64,000 nt of DNA from Aurelia coerulea. Lineage: Eukaryota; Cnidaria; Scyphozoa; Semaeostomeae; Ulmaridae. A model generated the notes under the pieces. That model made no database searches, was not told the origin of the DNA, and saw only the letters and a program-made list of their open reading frames with translations. The translations under genes were made by a program, and so were the position numbers. Positions 21,375 through 33,460 of this stretch are shown here, piece after piece. Position 1 is the first letter of the stretch. Every line of letters starts with the position of its first letter. The stretch is taken from contig CM076959.1 in NCBI GenBank assembly GCA_039566865.1, positions 2,835,501 through 2,899,500 on the forward strand, written 5' to 3'.

Positions 21375-21952
21375 AGACTCACGAAATAGTCCCAGTTATC
21401 GCAACAACAACAGCAACAGCAATGACAACAACAACAACAATATATACTTTTGCTCAAACTGGGACTTATGGACTTTCACATCAAAAAGTGGGACGAAAAT
21501 AAACAATGGGCGCACAGATTTTTCTGTGCCCTTGGAAACGAGGTTAATGGCCTCTTTTCGGCAGTTGGAGAATTTCAGGAGCTGTGCTCTGTTTGCGTGC
21601 ACTATTGCTAGATGAAGATTGCCTTCAAAATCAGGAAATTCTTGTTGAAACTGAAAGGTTTGTTAATTCTTATATTAAAGAAACATTCATGCGAATACTT
21701 GTGACTTTTGTTCCTTGCTAACATCATTCAAAACTTGAATTTTGAGGCGTTTTATTATCTGACGACTGAGCTGACAATTTAGGCCCACCGCCATTAGTCG
21801 CCTTTTCATACAGCGCTGCTATGGTTTCCGTATCGGACATGAAATCGAGGGAAACAATTTCGTCCCAATTTTCAATGTGAAAGTCCATGAGTCGTAGTTA
21901 TAGCGTCCATCAGCCTATCAATAGCAATAACTACGAACTTGCAATCAGTCTA
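21375..21952. mobile_element. Second insertion in the foldback arm, Mutator-like duplication length
   Basis: TTCTGTCTTT occurs at 21365-21374 and again at 21953-21962, and the foldback arm is continuous if the material between is removed. The insert has weak ends (AGACTCA versus inverse TAGACTGA) and an internal inverted repeat: GGACTTTCACATC near 21472 and its inverse near 21880. A 9-10-bp duplication is typical of Mutator-like elements. The superfamily is uncertain. Confidence 0.6.
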
Positions 21953-22895
21953 TTCTGTCTTTCGGAGAAGACAAGCGGCATACAACATTTGTTTGAGCAT
22001 GCGCTGCGACCTTCAGGGATCTCAAAGTGCATCAAAAAACAGTACGTCATAGTGTACAGTGTACTTGATGTACAGCATCACAAGCATGCGCAAAAGAGAA
22101 AACAGGGACTTCGCCGAATTCGTTTGAATTGTTTAGGGCCTTTACTTGATGACGTAAATTGGTACAGCTAAGAATATTGTAGCAAAAATCAAGGTTTATG
22201 TTGATTATAAAATTCGGCAATTTTATCCAAAAAAATGTCTAACATAATGAGTAACTGTATAACTGTATACATTTCTTTTTCATTCTGTCTGCCTTCCTTC
22301 CAACCAATAGTAAATCGAGTCCAACTCATTATGGACAACCTGTGGTTCCAACTTTGAAGATGGTCAAAGATCAATCTATTTCTGTGCACATAAACAATTA
22401 GAGAGCATTATTTAAATGTCTACGTTTGAAATAAGAGACAACTTCCGCATAGGTCGAAAACAATAATAGATAGTGAAGCAATTCAATTGAATGGTAGAAT
22501 TACATTTGCAAATTGAAAGCATGTTATTCTTATTCCATTATTTCATCAAAATTATTTATTGCCATGTTCTTTCAAAAATATTCTTAGCAGTACCAATTTA
22601 CGTCTTCAAGTAAAGGCCCTGAACAATTCAAACGAATTTGGCGAAGTCCCTGTTTTCTCTTTTGCGCATGCTTGTGACGCTGTACATCAAGTACACTGTA
22701 CACTATGACGTACTGTTTTTTGATGCACTTTGAGATCCCTGAAGGTCGCAGCGCATGCTCAAACAAATGTCGTATGCCGCTATATCTTCTCGAAAGACAG
22801 AAATACGAAGGTTGGTCTCAACGATAATATTGTCGGGAATATTTTCGGAGCCGGAGCTTTGCTGTATTTACCGGCTAGTTAGATGTTGATTGCTG

Positions 22896-23466
22896 ATGTT
22901 AATCTTGTTAAGAAGAAGGTTGGCTCGGGGAAATGAAAGAAGAAGATCTCATCGATTTTGGGTGAGACAAATGTTTACAGAGCGAAAAGAAAAAGGAGAA
23001 TACCATACTCTAGTGAAAGAAACAATGCTTTTGACCATGAATATTTATTCAGGATGTTTCGAATGAGCCCAACGAAATATGAAACACTCCTTCAGTGGCT
23101 GGCTCCTTTTCTAGTTCGTTGCAAACGAGAAGCCATAAGTCCAAGGGAAAGACTCTGTGTAACTTTGCGCTTTCTAGTGACTGGGGATGCTTTTGCTACA
23201 ATTGCACACAGCTACAGAATGAGCAAAACAACAGTAGGAAGGATTGTCAAAGACACATGTGAAGTGATCTGGAATATTTTAAAAGATAAAGGCTTCCTCA
23301 AGGTTCCTGGAAATCAAAACGAATGGACGAAAATTGCAGAGGATTTTGAAACAAAATGGAATTTTCCAAACTGTGTAGGGGCCATCGATGGAAAACATGT
23401 GATAATACAGTGTCCACCAAGAGGAGGCTCCAAATACTTTAACTACAACAAAATTTCACAGCATCG
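22896..23466 (+). pseudogene. Harbinger transposase, N-terminal piece
   Basis: ATG at 22896 opens a basic leader typical of HARBI1-like proteins (MLILLRRRLARGNERRRSHR, then FWVRQMFTERKRKGEYH). A frame change near 23028 moves it to the frame reading DHEYLFRMFRMSPTKYETLL and on through ISPRERLCVTLRFLVTGDAF, a helix-turn-helix-like part. The first catalytic Asp is in NCVGAIDGKHVIIQ. The piece stops at CACAGCATCG (23457-23466), where the 16-kb element begins, and the codons for HSIV straddle that point. A further one-base slip lies just before the junction. PIF/Harbinger transposases are about 350-400 residues; this piece covers the first half. Confidence 0.85.
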
Positions 23467-23639
23467 GCAGACCCTCGATACATCAGAGAATGAAATACTA
23501 ATAATAGAAAGAGAGCTATCATGATCTCTGATTCATCAATATCAAAATAACTACTAATCAACAGCTCTATCAGAGTAATCATTAATCAGAAACAACTAAA
23601 AATACCACGAAAAGCAAGGAGAGTCATAATCTCCGATTC

Positions 23640-24605
23640 ATCAATATCAGAAATTTCATGTGGTACGTCATAGGAAAGAAAACGAGAGATTGAGAGAATC
23701 TTAGGGTGGACAGGGTGGACAGGGTGGACGATTTGCACGTGGTACGTCATAGGAAAGAAAAGGAGAGATTGAGAGAATCTTAGGGTGGACAGGGTGGACG
23801 GGTGGACGAGTTGCACGTGGTACGTCATAGGAAAGAAAACGAGAGATTGAGAGAATCTTAGGGTGAACAGGGTGGACGGGTGGACGAGTTGCACGTGGTA
23901 CGTCATAGGAAAGAAAAGGAGAGATTGAGAGAATCTTAGGGTGGACAGGGTGGACGGGTGGACGAGTTGCACGTGGTACGTCATAGGAAAGAAAATGAGA
24001 GATTGAGAGAATCTTAGGGTGGACAGGGTGGACGGGTGGACGAGTTGCACGTGGTACGTCATAGGAAAGAAAACGAGAGATTGAGAGAATCTTAGGGTGG
24101 ACAGGGTGGACGGGTGGACGAGTTGCACGTGGTACGTCATAGGAAAGAAAACGAGAGATTGAGAGAATCTTAGGGTGGACAGGGTGGACGGGTGGACGAG
24201 TTGCACGTGGTACGTCATAGGAAAGAAAATGAGAGATTGAGAGAATCTTAGGGTGGACAGGGTGGACGGGTGGACGAGTTGCACGTGGTACGTCATAGGA
24301 AAGAAAACGAGAGATCGAGAGAATCTTAGGGTGGACAGGGTGGACGGGTGGACGAGTTGCACCTGGTACGTCATAGGAAAGAAAACGAGAGATTGAGAGA
24401 ATCTTAGGGTGGACAGGGTGGATGGGTGGACGAGTTGCATGTGGTACGCCATAGGAAAGAAAACGAGAGATCGAGAGAATCTTAGGGTGGACAGGGTGGA
24501 CGGGTGGACGAGTTGCACGTGGTACGTCATAGGAAAGAAAACGAGAGACTGAGAGAATCTAAGGGTGGACAGGGTGGAAGGGAGGACGAGTTGCACGTGG
24601 TACGT
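23640..24605 (-). repeat. Left 78-bp array of the foldback element, about 12 units
   Basis: Units contain CACCCGTCCACCCTGTCCAC and TATGACGTACCACGTGCAAC when read on the minus strand. The 78-base length is a multiple of three and lacks stops, so a 336-codon frame runs through it, which I treat as a by-product. Units are nearly identical, so the array was recently homogenised. Confidence 0.9.
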
Positions 24606-24971
24606 TTATTGCACGTGTAATCACTCCAGTTTTAATGCGGAAGTGAATTTCTAGAGTCATTGTTTATTTCTTTGCACATTGTTCACCGATAAAAAACTTG
24701 AGATTAACACAGTTTCATGGACTGAATGGGTACATTTCACGAACCACATTATTTGTATTTTATAACCCATGATGTTTTTAAAATAAAAGTTTTATTTCCA
24801 ATTCATCTAATCTCTAATCCAAAGGTATAGTTTTTGTTTATCATTTGTCTCTTTCTTCTTTTTTAGGGACAAAATCAAATTACGAATGAATTATTTATAA
24901 TTAATAAAGTAAAATATTTAGAAACATTTAGCCTCAAAACATGCTGTATCCATAAATATTTATTACTACTT

Positions 24972-25207
24972 GATGGTGCATTCTTCATGCATTCAGGATT
25001 CCAATGATGTATAGCATCGCCAATTTACTTGAAATTTGGAAAAATACTGGAAAAACAAAATGCCTCCAGGCTTGTAAAAACATGTTTTTCAGAAAATGGT
25101 TTCAAAGTTTCAGAATATTTTCGCTTTTGTTTCGCTTTCGTTACTAAAACTGCTAGATTATTAAATACTCTTTTGGACATTCTAGAGAGCGAAGCCAACT
25201 TCTCAGA
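24972..25207 (+). repeat. Inverted-repeat segment pairing with 35115-35343
   Basis: GGTGCATTCT, CAGGATTCCAATGATGTATA and GCGAAGCCAACTTCTCA appear here and, inverted, at 35115-35343, with about 95 percent agreement. The right-hand copy is uninterrupted and shows the empty site for the palindromic insertion that begins at 25204. Confidence 0.75.
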
Positions 25208-26582
25208 CGTCTTGCTAAAAAAAGAATCGTTGCACTCGTTGCAGTGCTAACGTTCAGCAATTTATGGATTTGAACAACAAGCATTTTATTTTCGTATCGC
25301 TTTGAATATTCAAATCTGTACTAGCGATGATGAAACTTTTTGGCATTATGCTCCTGGACGTATCTAATTTGAGATAAAACTTTTCAAATCAATCTGCTAA
25401 GCTTGTCGTCGTTGTGGCGACATTCGATCATATAAATATAATTTGCTAAAAAGCTAAGCCTATCTCTTGCAACTTATTGGCGGGGGTAGAGCCCCCCAGC
25501 CCCCCCGGCGTAAGCCGATTCCAAACGATGCTACCCCTAAATGAAAGAGACTAGTTTCAACATTTATTAGTTCTGGTTTTAGGAAGCTTGTGTGTGACTA
25601 GGAAGGTAGCATCGTACAATTGCAGTATCAAATACAGACATTTCGATCAAATTGCTGCCAAAATGTTTTGGTCATTAGAAAGAGGATCCGAAATCGCTAT
25701 GGGCTCAGTCAACTTATTATGATTGTCGACCACATGTTAATTTGAATTGAACGCTATCATACTAAGTCGCGTATTATTTAAAAAGTCAATAAAGTTACAA
25801 GTTTGAGCTTCTTAAAGAGATGAGTTCAGCATCTTAAAGAGATGAGCATCTTAAAGAGATGAGCATCTTAAAGAGATGAGCATCTTAGGGGTCAGTCATT
25901 TATAACACTGTGTACCAGAGCGGTCCCTTTTTAAGATGCTCATCTCTTTAAGACGCTGAACTCATCTCTTTAAGAAGCTCAAACTTGTAACTTTATTGAC
26001 TATTTAAATAATACGTGACCTAATATGATAGCGTCCAATTCAAATTAACATGTGGTCGACAATCATAATAAGTTGACTGAGCCCATAGCGATTTCGGATC
26101 CTCTTTCTAATGACCAAAACATTTCGGCAGCAATTTGATCGAAATGTCTGTGTCTGATGCTGCAATTGTACGATGCTACCTTGCTGGTCACACACAAGCT
26201 TCCTAAAACCAGGACTAATAAATGTGGAAACGAGTCTCTTTCATTTAGGGGTAACATAGTTTGGAATCGGCTTACGCCGGGGGGCGGGGGGGGTCAACCC
26301 CCGCCAATAAGTTGCAAGAGATAGGTTTAGCTTTGTAGCTAATTATATCTATATGATCGAATGTCGCCACGACGACGACAAGCTTAGTAGATTGATTTGG
26401 AAAGTTTTATCTCAAATTAAATACGTCCAGGAGCATAATGCCAAAAAGTTTCATCGTCGCTAGTACAGATTTGAATATTCAAAGCGATACGAAAAATAAA
26501 ATGCTTGTTGTCCAAATCCGTAAATTGCTGAACGTTAACACTGCAACGAGTGCAACGATCCTTTTTTTTAGCAAGACGTCTG
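25204..26582. mobile_element. 1.38-kb near-perfect palindromic MITE
   Basis: It begins CAGACGTCTTGC and ends with the exact inverse GCAAGACGTCTG at 26582. Nearly the whole length folds on itself: arms of about 650 bases, roughly 95 percent alike, meet around 25905-25925. Short direct repeats (CATCTTAAAGAGATGAG) lie next to the centre. Comparison with 35100-35120 gives the uninterrupted site (CTTCTCACACGG). I see no reading frame common to both arms that looks coding. Confidence 0.8.
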
Positions 26583-26934
26583 ACACGGCAAGAAAAGTGA
26601 AAATTTCCCCTAATCTCCGATGGTCGAGATTTCAACGTGTTCGACAAGTTTCCGAAATAGAAATTTACACTTCCAGTTTCCATTTGATCTCCACACAGTG
26701 AAACGTACACCATGAATTTCCTATAGTTTCCAACACAGGAAATAGAGATTTCTAATCTCTATGGGGGAGATTTCCTCTCTTGAGATTCATCACTCTCCAC
26801 CGTTCTGTTAGTTCCTTTTTGTAAGAGCATTTCAATCATAGAAATAGTTCTATGATTTCAATACATTACGCACAGGGTAGCATAACCAATTTTTCAGACT
26901 ACTATTGGTAATAGGACAACCAACAATATACACT

Positions 26935-27440
26935 AAATTGTTTTAAAGAAACCGCCTATATATAAGAAACCGCCTCAAGTTTTCGAAAGTTAAGAAACAA
27001 CCCTACCTAAATTGAAAAAGCTAAAAAACTTTTACAATTTACAATTCTAATTTTCCTATCGCACTGAAAAATATTTTGACACTATACAATCCTAGCAAAT
27101 TGTTTGGACATTATTTTGAGTGCGAATTATGTTATTTACTTGCTTTGAGATCTTACTAAGTAATTTGGGTGGCCTTTAGACAAAACAAAATGAAACCTAT
27201 ACTTCAGCAAAATGGCCCGACAATTTAAGAAACTGCCTACCACACAAGCGTACGGGGCGGGGGGGGGGGGGCGGCAGCCCCCCAATGTTGGAAAAATCAT
27301 TGAAAATCAGCCCCAATCGGGCAAAAATCTACCCTCAGTTGGGCAAAAATGTTGGTAAACAATGGACTTTGTGTCGGGCCACCCCCCTAGATTTTTCCCG
27401 TACGCTTATGGCGTACCATCACCAGACCTTAGTTTCTTAT
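26935..27440 (+). repeat. AAGAAACT-type interspersed element, variant copy
   Basis: It starts with TATAAGAAACCGCCT and ends with CTTAGTTTCTTATAAAA, an inverted pair. Internal blocks CCTATCGCACTGAAAA and TCTTACTAAGTAATTTGGG recur at 36740-37040. A G-run and C-run insertion (about 27250-27415) with inverse ends GCGTACGGGG and CCCGTACGC splits this copy. Confidence 0.6.
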
Positions 27441-28527
27441 AAAAGAACAATGAGTGTATTTTTTCAATATTAAAGAGAATGAGCTTTAGACAAAGAAACC
27501 ACCGCAGGAAATCATATTATAATATGACTAACTTCATTCAATCACGTGACTGAAGTCAATGAAGACAGCATGAAGACAGGCAGGTTTTGAACGATTGCCA
27601 ACTATGCGTTATACAACGGATTTGGGCGCCAACTATTTCTTTTGCTTCGTGCATCGTCAAAGACAGAGTAAAGACACCAACGTTGCAATTTTCAACCAGT
27701 TATCTTCCATATGATGGCCAGTAACAAACAAAAGTCATTCTGTCAAGGAGGGTCAGGTTCGTAAAGCTTTTCTAACTTTAAACGTTTTCCGAGTTCTTTC
27801 TCATGATAAGTAATTTCCCGCTGTTGCTTTGGGACTGCTCCAGTCCTGCATGCTTAGGCATGTGTCAAAGTTTTGCGTGACTAATGCAAAAACTTTGCTA
27901 AGAGGACGGAGATGGGAACCAAAGGAACACTACCCTTGGCGGTTATTGCTCTTACTCACAAATATAAAGTAAGGGGAGACTGTACCTCCTTGATATCAAA
28001 TGTTAGATGGCTCGACCAGCGCAAGTTTGTATCAGTTGGCGCCATCATTCCAACTTTTATCGAACCTGCGTGCTGCCGATCTGCGTCTAGAATGCACGAT
28101 TTGTACAAGTGGTCAGTTGTCTTCATTTGATAGATGGGAAATGTCTCGTATTAATGCCAAGAGAACATCTCTCATATTTGAAAATTATATTTAGAAATGC
28201 AGGTGGTACATTGATTTCTGTTTTGTTTTTTCAAAGCTCAAAAGTTGGTACAGTATCTCAGCATTACAAAAAAGAGGCCGATCCAAGACAAGGTATGTAT
28301 TGAAAGTAGACTTTTCTTTCCCTTTAAATATCACTAATGTTCCCCTTTATTCGGCTTTCAATAAATTGTTGGACAAGGACATGCTTGCGTGATTGTACTA
28401 AAGATGGCATGGCGGTGAGGAACTTTTTACCAAGATGCATTGCGCTCGAATTACGAATCTTAAGCGATTCTATAAAATGCCCCCCCCCCATCCAAGCTTT
28501 CGAAAATAAAACCAAGAGTGAAGAGGA

Positions 28528-28770
28528 TAGCGAGCTGAGACCAGACTTATGACATTTCGTCCCTTGTTTCCCTGCGTTCTTTGATTTCCAGATATCACTT
28601 GCTCGATAGGGACTCATATCATTACTCTTATAAAGTGGGCCCCCTGTGTCAAAATGGCCTAAACTGGTGAGAGTAATGATATAAGTCCCTATTGATCAAG
28701 TGATATCTGCGAATCAAAGAACGCAGGGAAACAAGGGATGAAATGTCATAAGTCTAAGCTGAGATGTCAA
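28528..28770. repeat. Foldback hairpin, arms about 95 bp
   Basis: GACTTATGACATTTCGTCCC and CCCTGCGTTCTTTGATT, then CAGATATCACTTG, in the left arm are matched in inverse in the right arm (about 28668-28770), with a loop of about 43 bases. It looks like a very short foldback MITE. Confidence 0.75.
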
Positions 28771-31020
28771 TGACTTTTTCTAATTATGTATCCTATCCTA
28801 CATATGGGTACATCAAGTGCCACTTTCTCATGAGGGAGGGGGGCAAGAAAGGCCCTCCCATATTTTCTATGCAACCCTAAAGCCTAATGACGACGCAACT
28901 TGCTACACATGATTACCAACAATTAATGATCATAGAAATAGCATCATATGCTAATTAGTCGCATGATCTATTGCTAGGCAACGCAAAACAATGAAAATTT
29001 GCTGATTTTAGGTCTTCACCTAAAACTTGAAATTTTCAACAAAAGTGATCAATAAATAACTTTAAAGTTATTTATATGATACATATCAGTTTTCCTTGAT
29101 GAGACCTGTTGAAAATCTATTTTTGGAATTTTATTGTTATAATAAGGAACTTTTTGATCAAGACGCATTGCGTTATTTCATTGAATTCCTATAGAATTGT
29201 TAGAGGTTCGTAATTCGAACACAATTCATCTTGGTAAACAGTTCCTCACCGCCATCTATTACAAAACCATAAAGCACATAGCTCCTCCACAGCAGCGCAC
29301 AAATTGGGTGCAATTTTGGGACACCCTGTACACCATCAATCACTTTTTAGGATGCTTAATTTAGGCCCCACAAACATAATTCCTTGCAATATACATTTTT
29401 CTCAAAAGGAACTAATAGTTTGGGCCACTACTGAAACTTTCTTAAGATTATCGGACTCTGAGTAACCAGGGTTTCTTACAAGTTCCTTAGAGGTTGCATA
29501 ACAATCTCCACATTGATTACCTGTGCCCTATCCTATTGAACATTAAAAAAAATGTGTTTTAGCCCTAATCCTATCAGACTACCAGGGGGTGTTTTTCCAG
29601 CCCCCTGTTGGTATCATCTGCACCACACCAAGAAGAAGCTCTTTTTCCAAACATGATAAATTGAACTGTAGTTAATAGATCGAAAGGTGGAGTTTGGACT
29701 TAGGCCTAGTGTCTCCAAAGTCATATACATAAAAGGCTAGTCGGCTAGGCTTTCGCAAACCATGTTTGACCCACTTAAATGCTAATATGCTTGTTAGGTA
29801 ATGAAATAATTCCTGTTTTTATTTAGAATTCAAGCCCTCGCTATAACAGCTGTGCAATTAAAACGAAAATTATGCATTGGAGCCAACCAGAAACAAAATA
29901 TACATTCTGATCACGGAAAATCACAGAAAATAGCATACATGGGCCTAAATGACTTGACTTTTTATATCAGCTATAAAATGTTTACCAGTACGAACCTGCA
30001 CGAACCCTTGGCAGAAACCTTCACCGATACCTAAAGTTTAGTGTGAAATGAGTTTTAAGACTCTTCTTTCCTCACTTTTTTGTTTGCACCAGGAAAGAAG
30101 AAATTTAGGGGTCTCGTGTAGTTCTACTGCTAAAAGTACCCTTTGAAAATATGTGCCAAATAAACAAATAAATTGTTGTGGGTTCATAGAACTGATACGC
30201 TGTATGACTGTGCAGACTTTTGAGGGTTAATAAAAACAAATTATTTAAATCGGATGAATACAACTGGAGAAACAAAAATTCTGAATAGCTCAGAGCATTT
30301 TCTCTATGGTGGTATGTTTGAAAGTTTTTGCATTTGTAACGTATTTTTCATGAGGATTCTAATTTATGAGAGAGAGCCTGTTACGAAATGGTCAAAAAAT
30401 TTATTTTGAAACTGGCAAGCATGGGATCGGGAGAAGTGCGCTTAGCCAAAGTAGAGGGCATGTCCTCAAAGAATTTCCTCGCTCCCAGGCCTCGTTAGGT
30501 CCCTCGTTGCATTGCTCCTAATTAAGTGGTATGAACAGCTTCCTAAACGTTCAATCGGTCTGAAAAATTTAATCGGTTCAAAGCATGTTGACACCCTCCC
30601 CAACAAAATTTGAATGTACGCCCCTGATTTGTCTACCGCCATTTAAAGAGGGGTGGAAAACACGGTCAGACCACGGGCAGCAAAGGTATTTCAATTCTTG
30701 TAGGTGCAAGGGAGAACGTAAAATCTCTATTAAGCCCCTGGGGGCTTATTTAATTTGAGGCACTCCAGAAGGGGAGCATATATACCATAGCTTTTTAGTT
30801 CTTTTACACCATATTTTGCGGATTGAACACACAATTTAAGAGTGAAAATACACAAATTCGATACAGTTTTATTTCTATTTTCTCAAACCATATCAAAATT
30901 AACATGCTGTAATAACTTGTGATTTAGGCATATTCCAATGCACGTGTAATAAATGCAGTTTGTGGCACGAATTTATCAATGTGTAATAAAATAACTTTGA
31001 ACTAACTTGGCAATTTGATT
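28771..31020. other. Repeat-derived, gene-poor stretch
   Basis: The part near 28960-29000 resembles the interior of the piggyBac-type MITE (ATTGCTAGGCAAC). A segment near 29140-29260 is a partial inverse of 28385-28450 (GGAACTTTTT, GGTAAACAGTTCCTCACCGCC). No clean element ends were found. The open frame at 29852-30034 is not convincing. Confidence 0.4.
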
Positions 31021-31250
31021 GCAGAGCTGGATGAAAGGCGTCAAAGACGGATGGCGGAAGAAGCAAGGCAAGTTTTGCGAATGAGAAGGCTTCTTGCAGA
31101 GTCACCAATGGAAAGGAAACCTTAAAAGAAGTCCAAAGAAACACTTGTTCGAGACTCAAGTGACTCTGATGAGTAGAAAGTATATGTTCTTTCAACTGCA
31201 TAGCCAGCCATTCATAACTATGGTATGCTAACATTCGTTAAAAGTACATA

Positions 31251-31867
31251 TCGGGTGACCCAGAAAAAAGTGACCCAACGCAATCTGTTATAGAAATAAA
31301 AGCAAGTGGCCGATTGAAATATTTTAAACGTCGTTCTGTTACTGAAAGACATGCCTACATTACGAGTATTTTTTGCAATTTTTGTAGGCACGGTAAAGTT
31401 CCCAAATTAAGGATTTTGAGGAAAAGGGCAGGCTTGAAATCATCAAAAAAGTAGTCAAAACAAGGAATCGATTTAAAGCCATTTCAGGTCTTCAAAACAA
31501 CGAGGAGCGTGTTTCATTTTGCCTGAGAATATCTTTAAGTGCCTAAGGACTATAAACTGGCTCTGAAGACTTCCTACTGGGTTGCCTATTTATTGCCAGG
31601 TTGAAATGAAACACGCTCCTCGTTGTTTTGAAGATTTGAAATGGCTGTATATCGATCCCCTGTTTTTGACGACTTTTTGAGGATTTCAGACATGTCCTTT
31701 TCCTTGAAATCCTTAATTTTGGACATTTACCGTGCTGAAAAAATTGCCACAAATACTCATAGCATAAGCTAGTCTTTTAGCAACGGAAAAACGTTTGAAA
31801 TATTTCATTCGGCCTCATAATTTTCTGTAACAGATTGTGTTGGGTCACTTTTTTCTGGGTCACCCGG
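31251..31867. mobile_element. Foldback element with mariner-type TA ends, 617 bp
   Basis: It lies between TA at 31249-31250 and TA at 31868-31869. The ends CGGGTGACCCAGAAAAAAGT and the inverse ACTTTTTTCTGGGTCACCCG are near-identical, and the inverted match continues through most of the element (AACAACGAGGAGCGTGTTTC and its inverse), leaving a small loop. Transcripts would fold into a long hairpin. Confidence 0.8.
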
Positions 31868-31886
31868 TAGCCGTATTCAAATTCTA

Positions 31887-32660
31887 CTGGATGTCTAAAA
31901 AAGTACCCTCTTTTGACCAAACAAGGGAACAAAACGATGACTATCGGGACGTTTTGACTGCATACCTGTGACATTTTCGATCTTCAACTTAAATGCACTT
32001 ACGTTGCATTTTAAACCGGAGATACGAGTTCACAAGGTAAAATTTTGGTGTGCACCTGAAACCAGAGGTTTTGAGAATGTGCCTAGCCATGATTTGACAT
32101 CACACATTTTGCACAAGAATTCTCAACTTTGAGCGTTAGTTTTTATTTTTGAAAAGAATTATATACATTAAATCCCTTGAATTAATTCAAATGTTCTTGA
32201 AATGACTTTTCTTTTGATGAAACGGTCCTTGAATTGTGTTCCACCCCACGTGTTTTGTATCAAACACGAGTAAAAGGAGCACATGCATGCTTATTTTGGG
32301 GATGTGGCACGTATTTATCATTCTTGTGACATTTTGTTATATTTGTTTAATCAGGGTCATGCACATGTCATTTTTACTCTTTTCAAAACAAAAAACTGAA
32401 CATTAGGGGCTACACTTGCATTGGAATATGCCTAAATCACAAATCAAATCCCTTTTCAGAACCTCTGCTTTTGGGTGAGCTGGGAATTTTGACTTTGCAA
32501 ACTTGTATCTCCGGTGTTTTGTGTACGATTTCTAAATGCAAGGTTTATACATCTAAGTTGAATATTTATAGATTTAGCTGTGAAGGCGGGGAGCAATGAT
32601 ATTTTATTGTTTTGTTACTATCTCCAGTGAAAAGGGGGTACTTTTTTCTGAGACACCCGG
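31887..32660. mobile_element. Second, related foldback element, 774 bp
   Basis: TA flanks at 31885-31886 and 32661-32662. The ends are related to the neighbour (TGTCTAAAAAAGTACCC at the left, GGGTACTTTTTTCTGAGACA at the right). The internal inverted match includes CCGGAGATACGAG and its diverged inverse CTTGTATCTCCGG. Only 19 bases separate it from the first element. Confidence 0.7.
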
Positions 32661-33460
32661 TACTCAGAAATTTGTAAGTCAACCAGAATCGTAAATATTC
32701 ATGCAGAATATCATGCGTGGTCTCTACTTGAACGAAAATGCAACTTTCTTATTCAATAATTCTCATTGACACGGAGATATATTTTCATGGAAAAAGCTTA
32801 TGCATGTGTTTATCACTGTATTGGAAAATATGCTTCTTTCACCTGATTTTCCTCACAGTTTGCAAGTCTCAGTTAAGAGAGGTTGACTGTTACTCACTTT
32901 TTCATAGGGTTTGATGAAATATCCAATTTAACTCACAAGCGTTTTTTCTAGCCAAGTAGCAGGTCCTAAGTTTGTTCGTATTCATTTCTAATTAGGAACT
33001 TGGCTCTGAACTTGTTTGAAGTACGGTTTCTAAGCTTTGAACAATTCATTTGGGCTCAATTTCTGGGCATCTCAACGGCAACCCAATTCATAAAGTAGAA
33101 ATTTCTTGGAAACGAGTTTCCTTATTTCTATGAATTGTATTTCAGTGCTATAATATGGCTTTCTGAACCCAAATGATTGCAAGAATTAAGAAACTGGCAT
33201 AATTGAAACAAACTTATAATTGTTGAAAGCAAAGTCTCGAATTGAAATAAAATTGCTGCTCGCATTCTTACCATTTTGGAAAAAGCTATGATATAAGTTT
33301 CTTCATCGAAAGTTCAACATCATGGAAAGGTTTTTTCGCTGCCACTCATCGGTTCAAACGAACTTGTTTTGCAGTGTACATTTCTGTCATTATTATATCA
33401 CAAGCTGAAGATGTCATCGGAAAGAGTCTCCACGTTTTGAATTTAGTTTCATGTAGTATG
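32661..33460. other. No feature recognised
   Basis: AT-rich sequence with only short frames and no inverted ends found. Confidence 0.4.

Larger units (their letters stand above)
20015..22879. mobile_element. Foldback MITE with 8-bp target duplication, itself twice inserted
   Basis: The ends are ACTAGCCGGTAAATACAGCA at 20015 and its inverse ending at 22879. TAGATGTT flanks both sides (20007-20014 and 22880-22887). The arms continue as 20015-20084, 21357-21374 and 21963-22175 on the left and 22583-22879 on the right, with a loop of about 400 bases. Removing the two nested elements gives an almost perfect inverted repeat of roughly 1 kb in total. There is no coding content. Confidence 0.85.
27912..31125 (+). 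pseudogene. Decayed multi-exon gene inside the 16-kb element
   Basis: Three pieces join in frame by good splice signals. A frame from about 27912 has a GTCAGT donor at 28116 and reads NVRWLDQRKFVSVGAIIPTF. A short exon, 28237-28292, lies between TTTTTTCAAAG and a GTATGT donor. An exon starting 31025, after TTTGATTGCAG, reads ELDERRQRRMAEEARQVLRM. The last ends at TAA 31123-31125 after MERKP, yet the frame continues with a typical basic then acidic nuclear tail (KKSKETLVRDSSDSDE) to a second stop, which suggests a nonsense mutation. The 5' end is uncertain; an ATG near 27713 may belong to an earlier exon. I do not recognise the protein. It could be the element's own gene or captured host DNA. 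Confidence 0.4.

Noticed and set aside
23586..24596. 336-codon minus-strand open frame
   Set aside because: It is the 78-bp array read in a frame without stops because the unit is 26 codons long. There is no start context, no domain, and the same frame appears in the other array.
28790..29590. Possible third piggyBac-type MITE
   Set aside because: The interior resembles 5046-5926 in places (ATTGCTAGGCAAC) and G/C runs are present near both ends, but I could not find matching termini or TTAA flanks.
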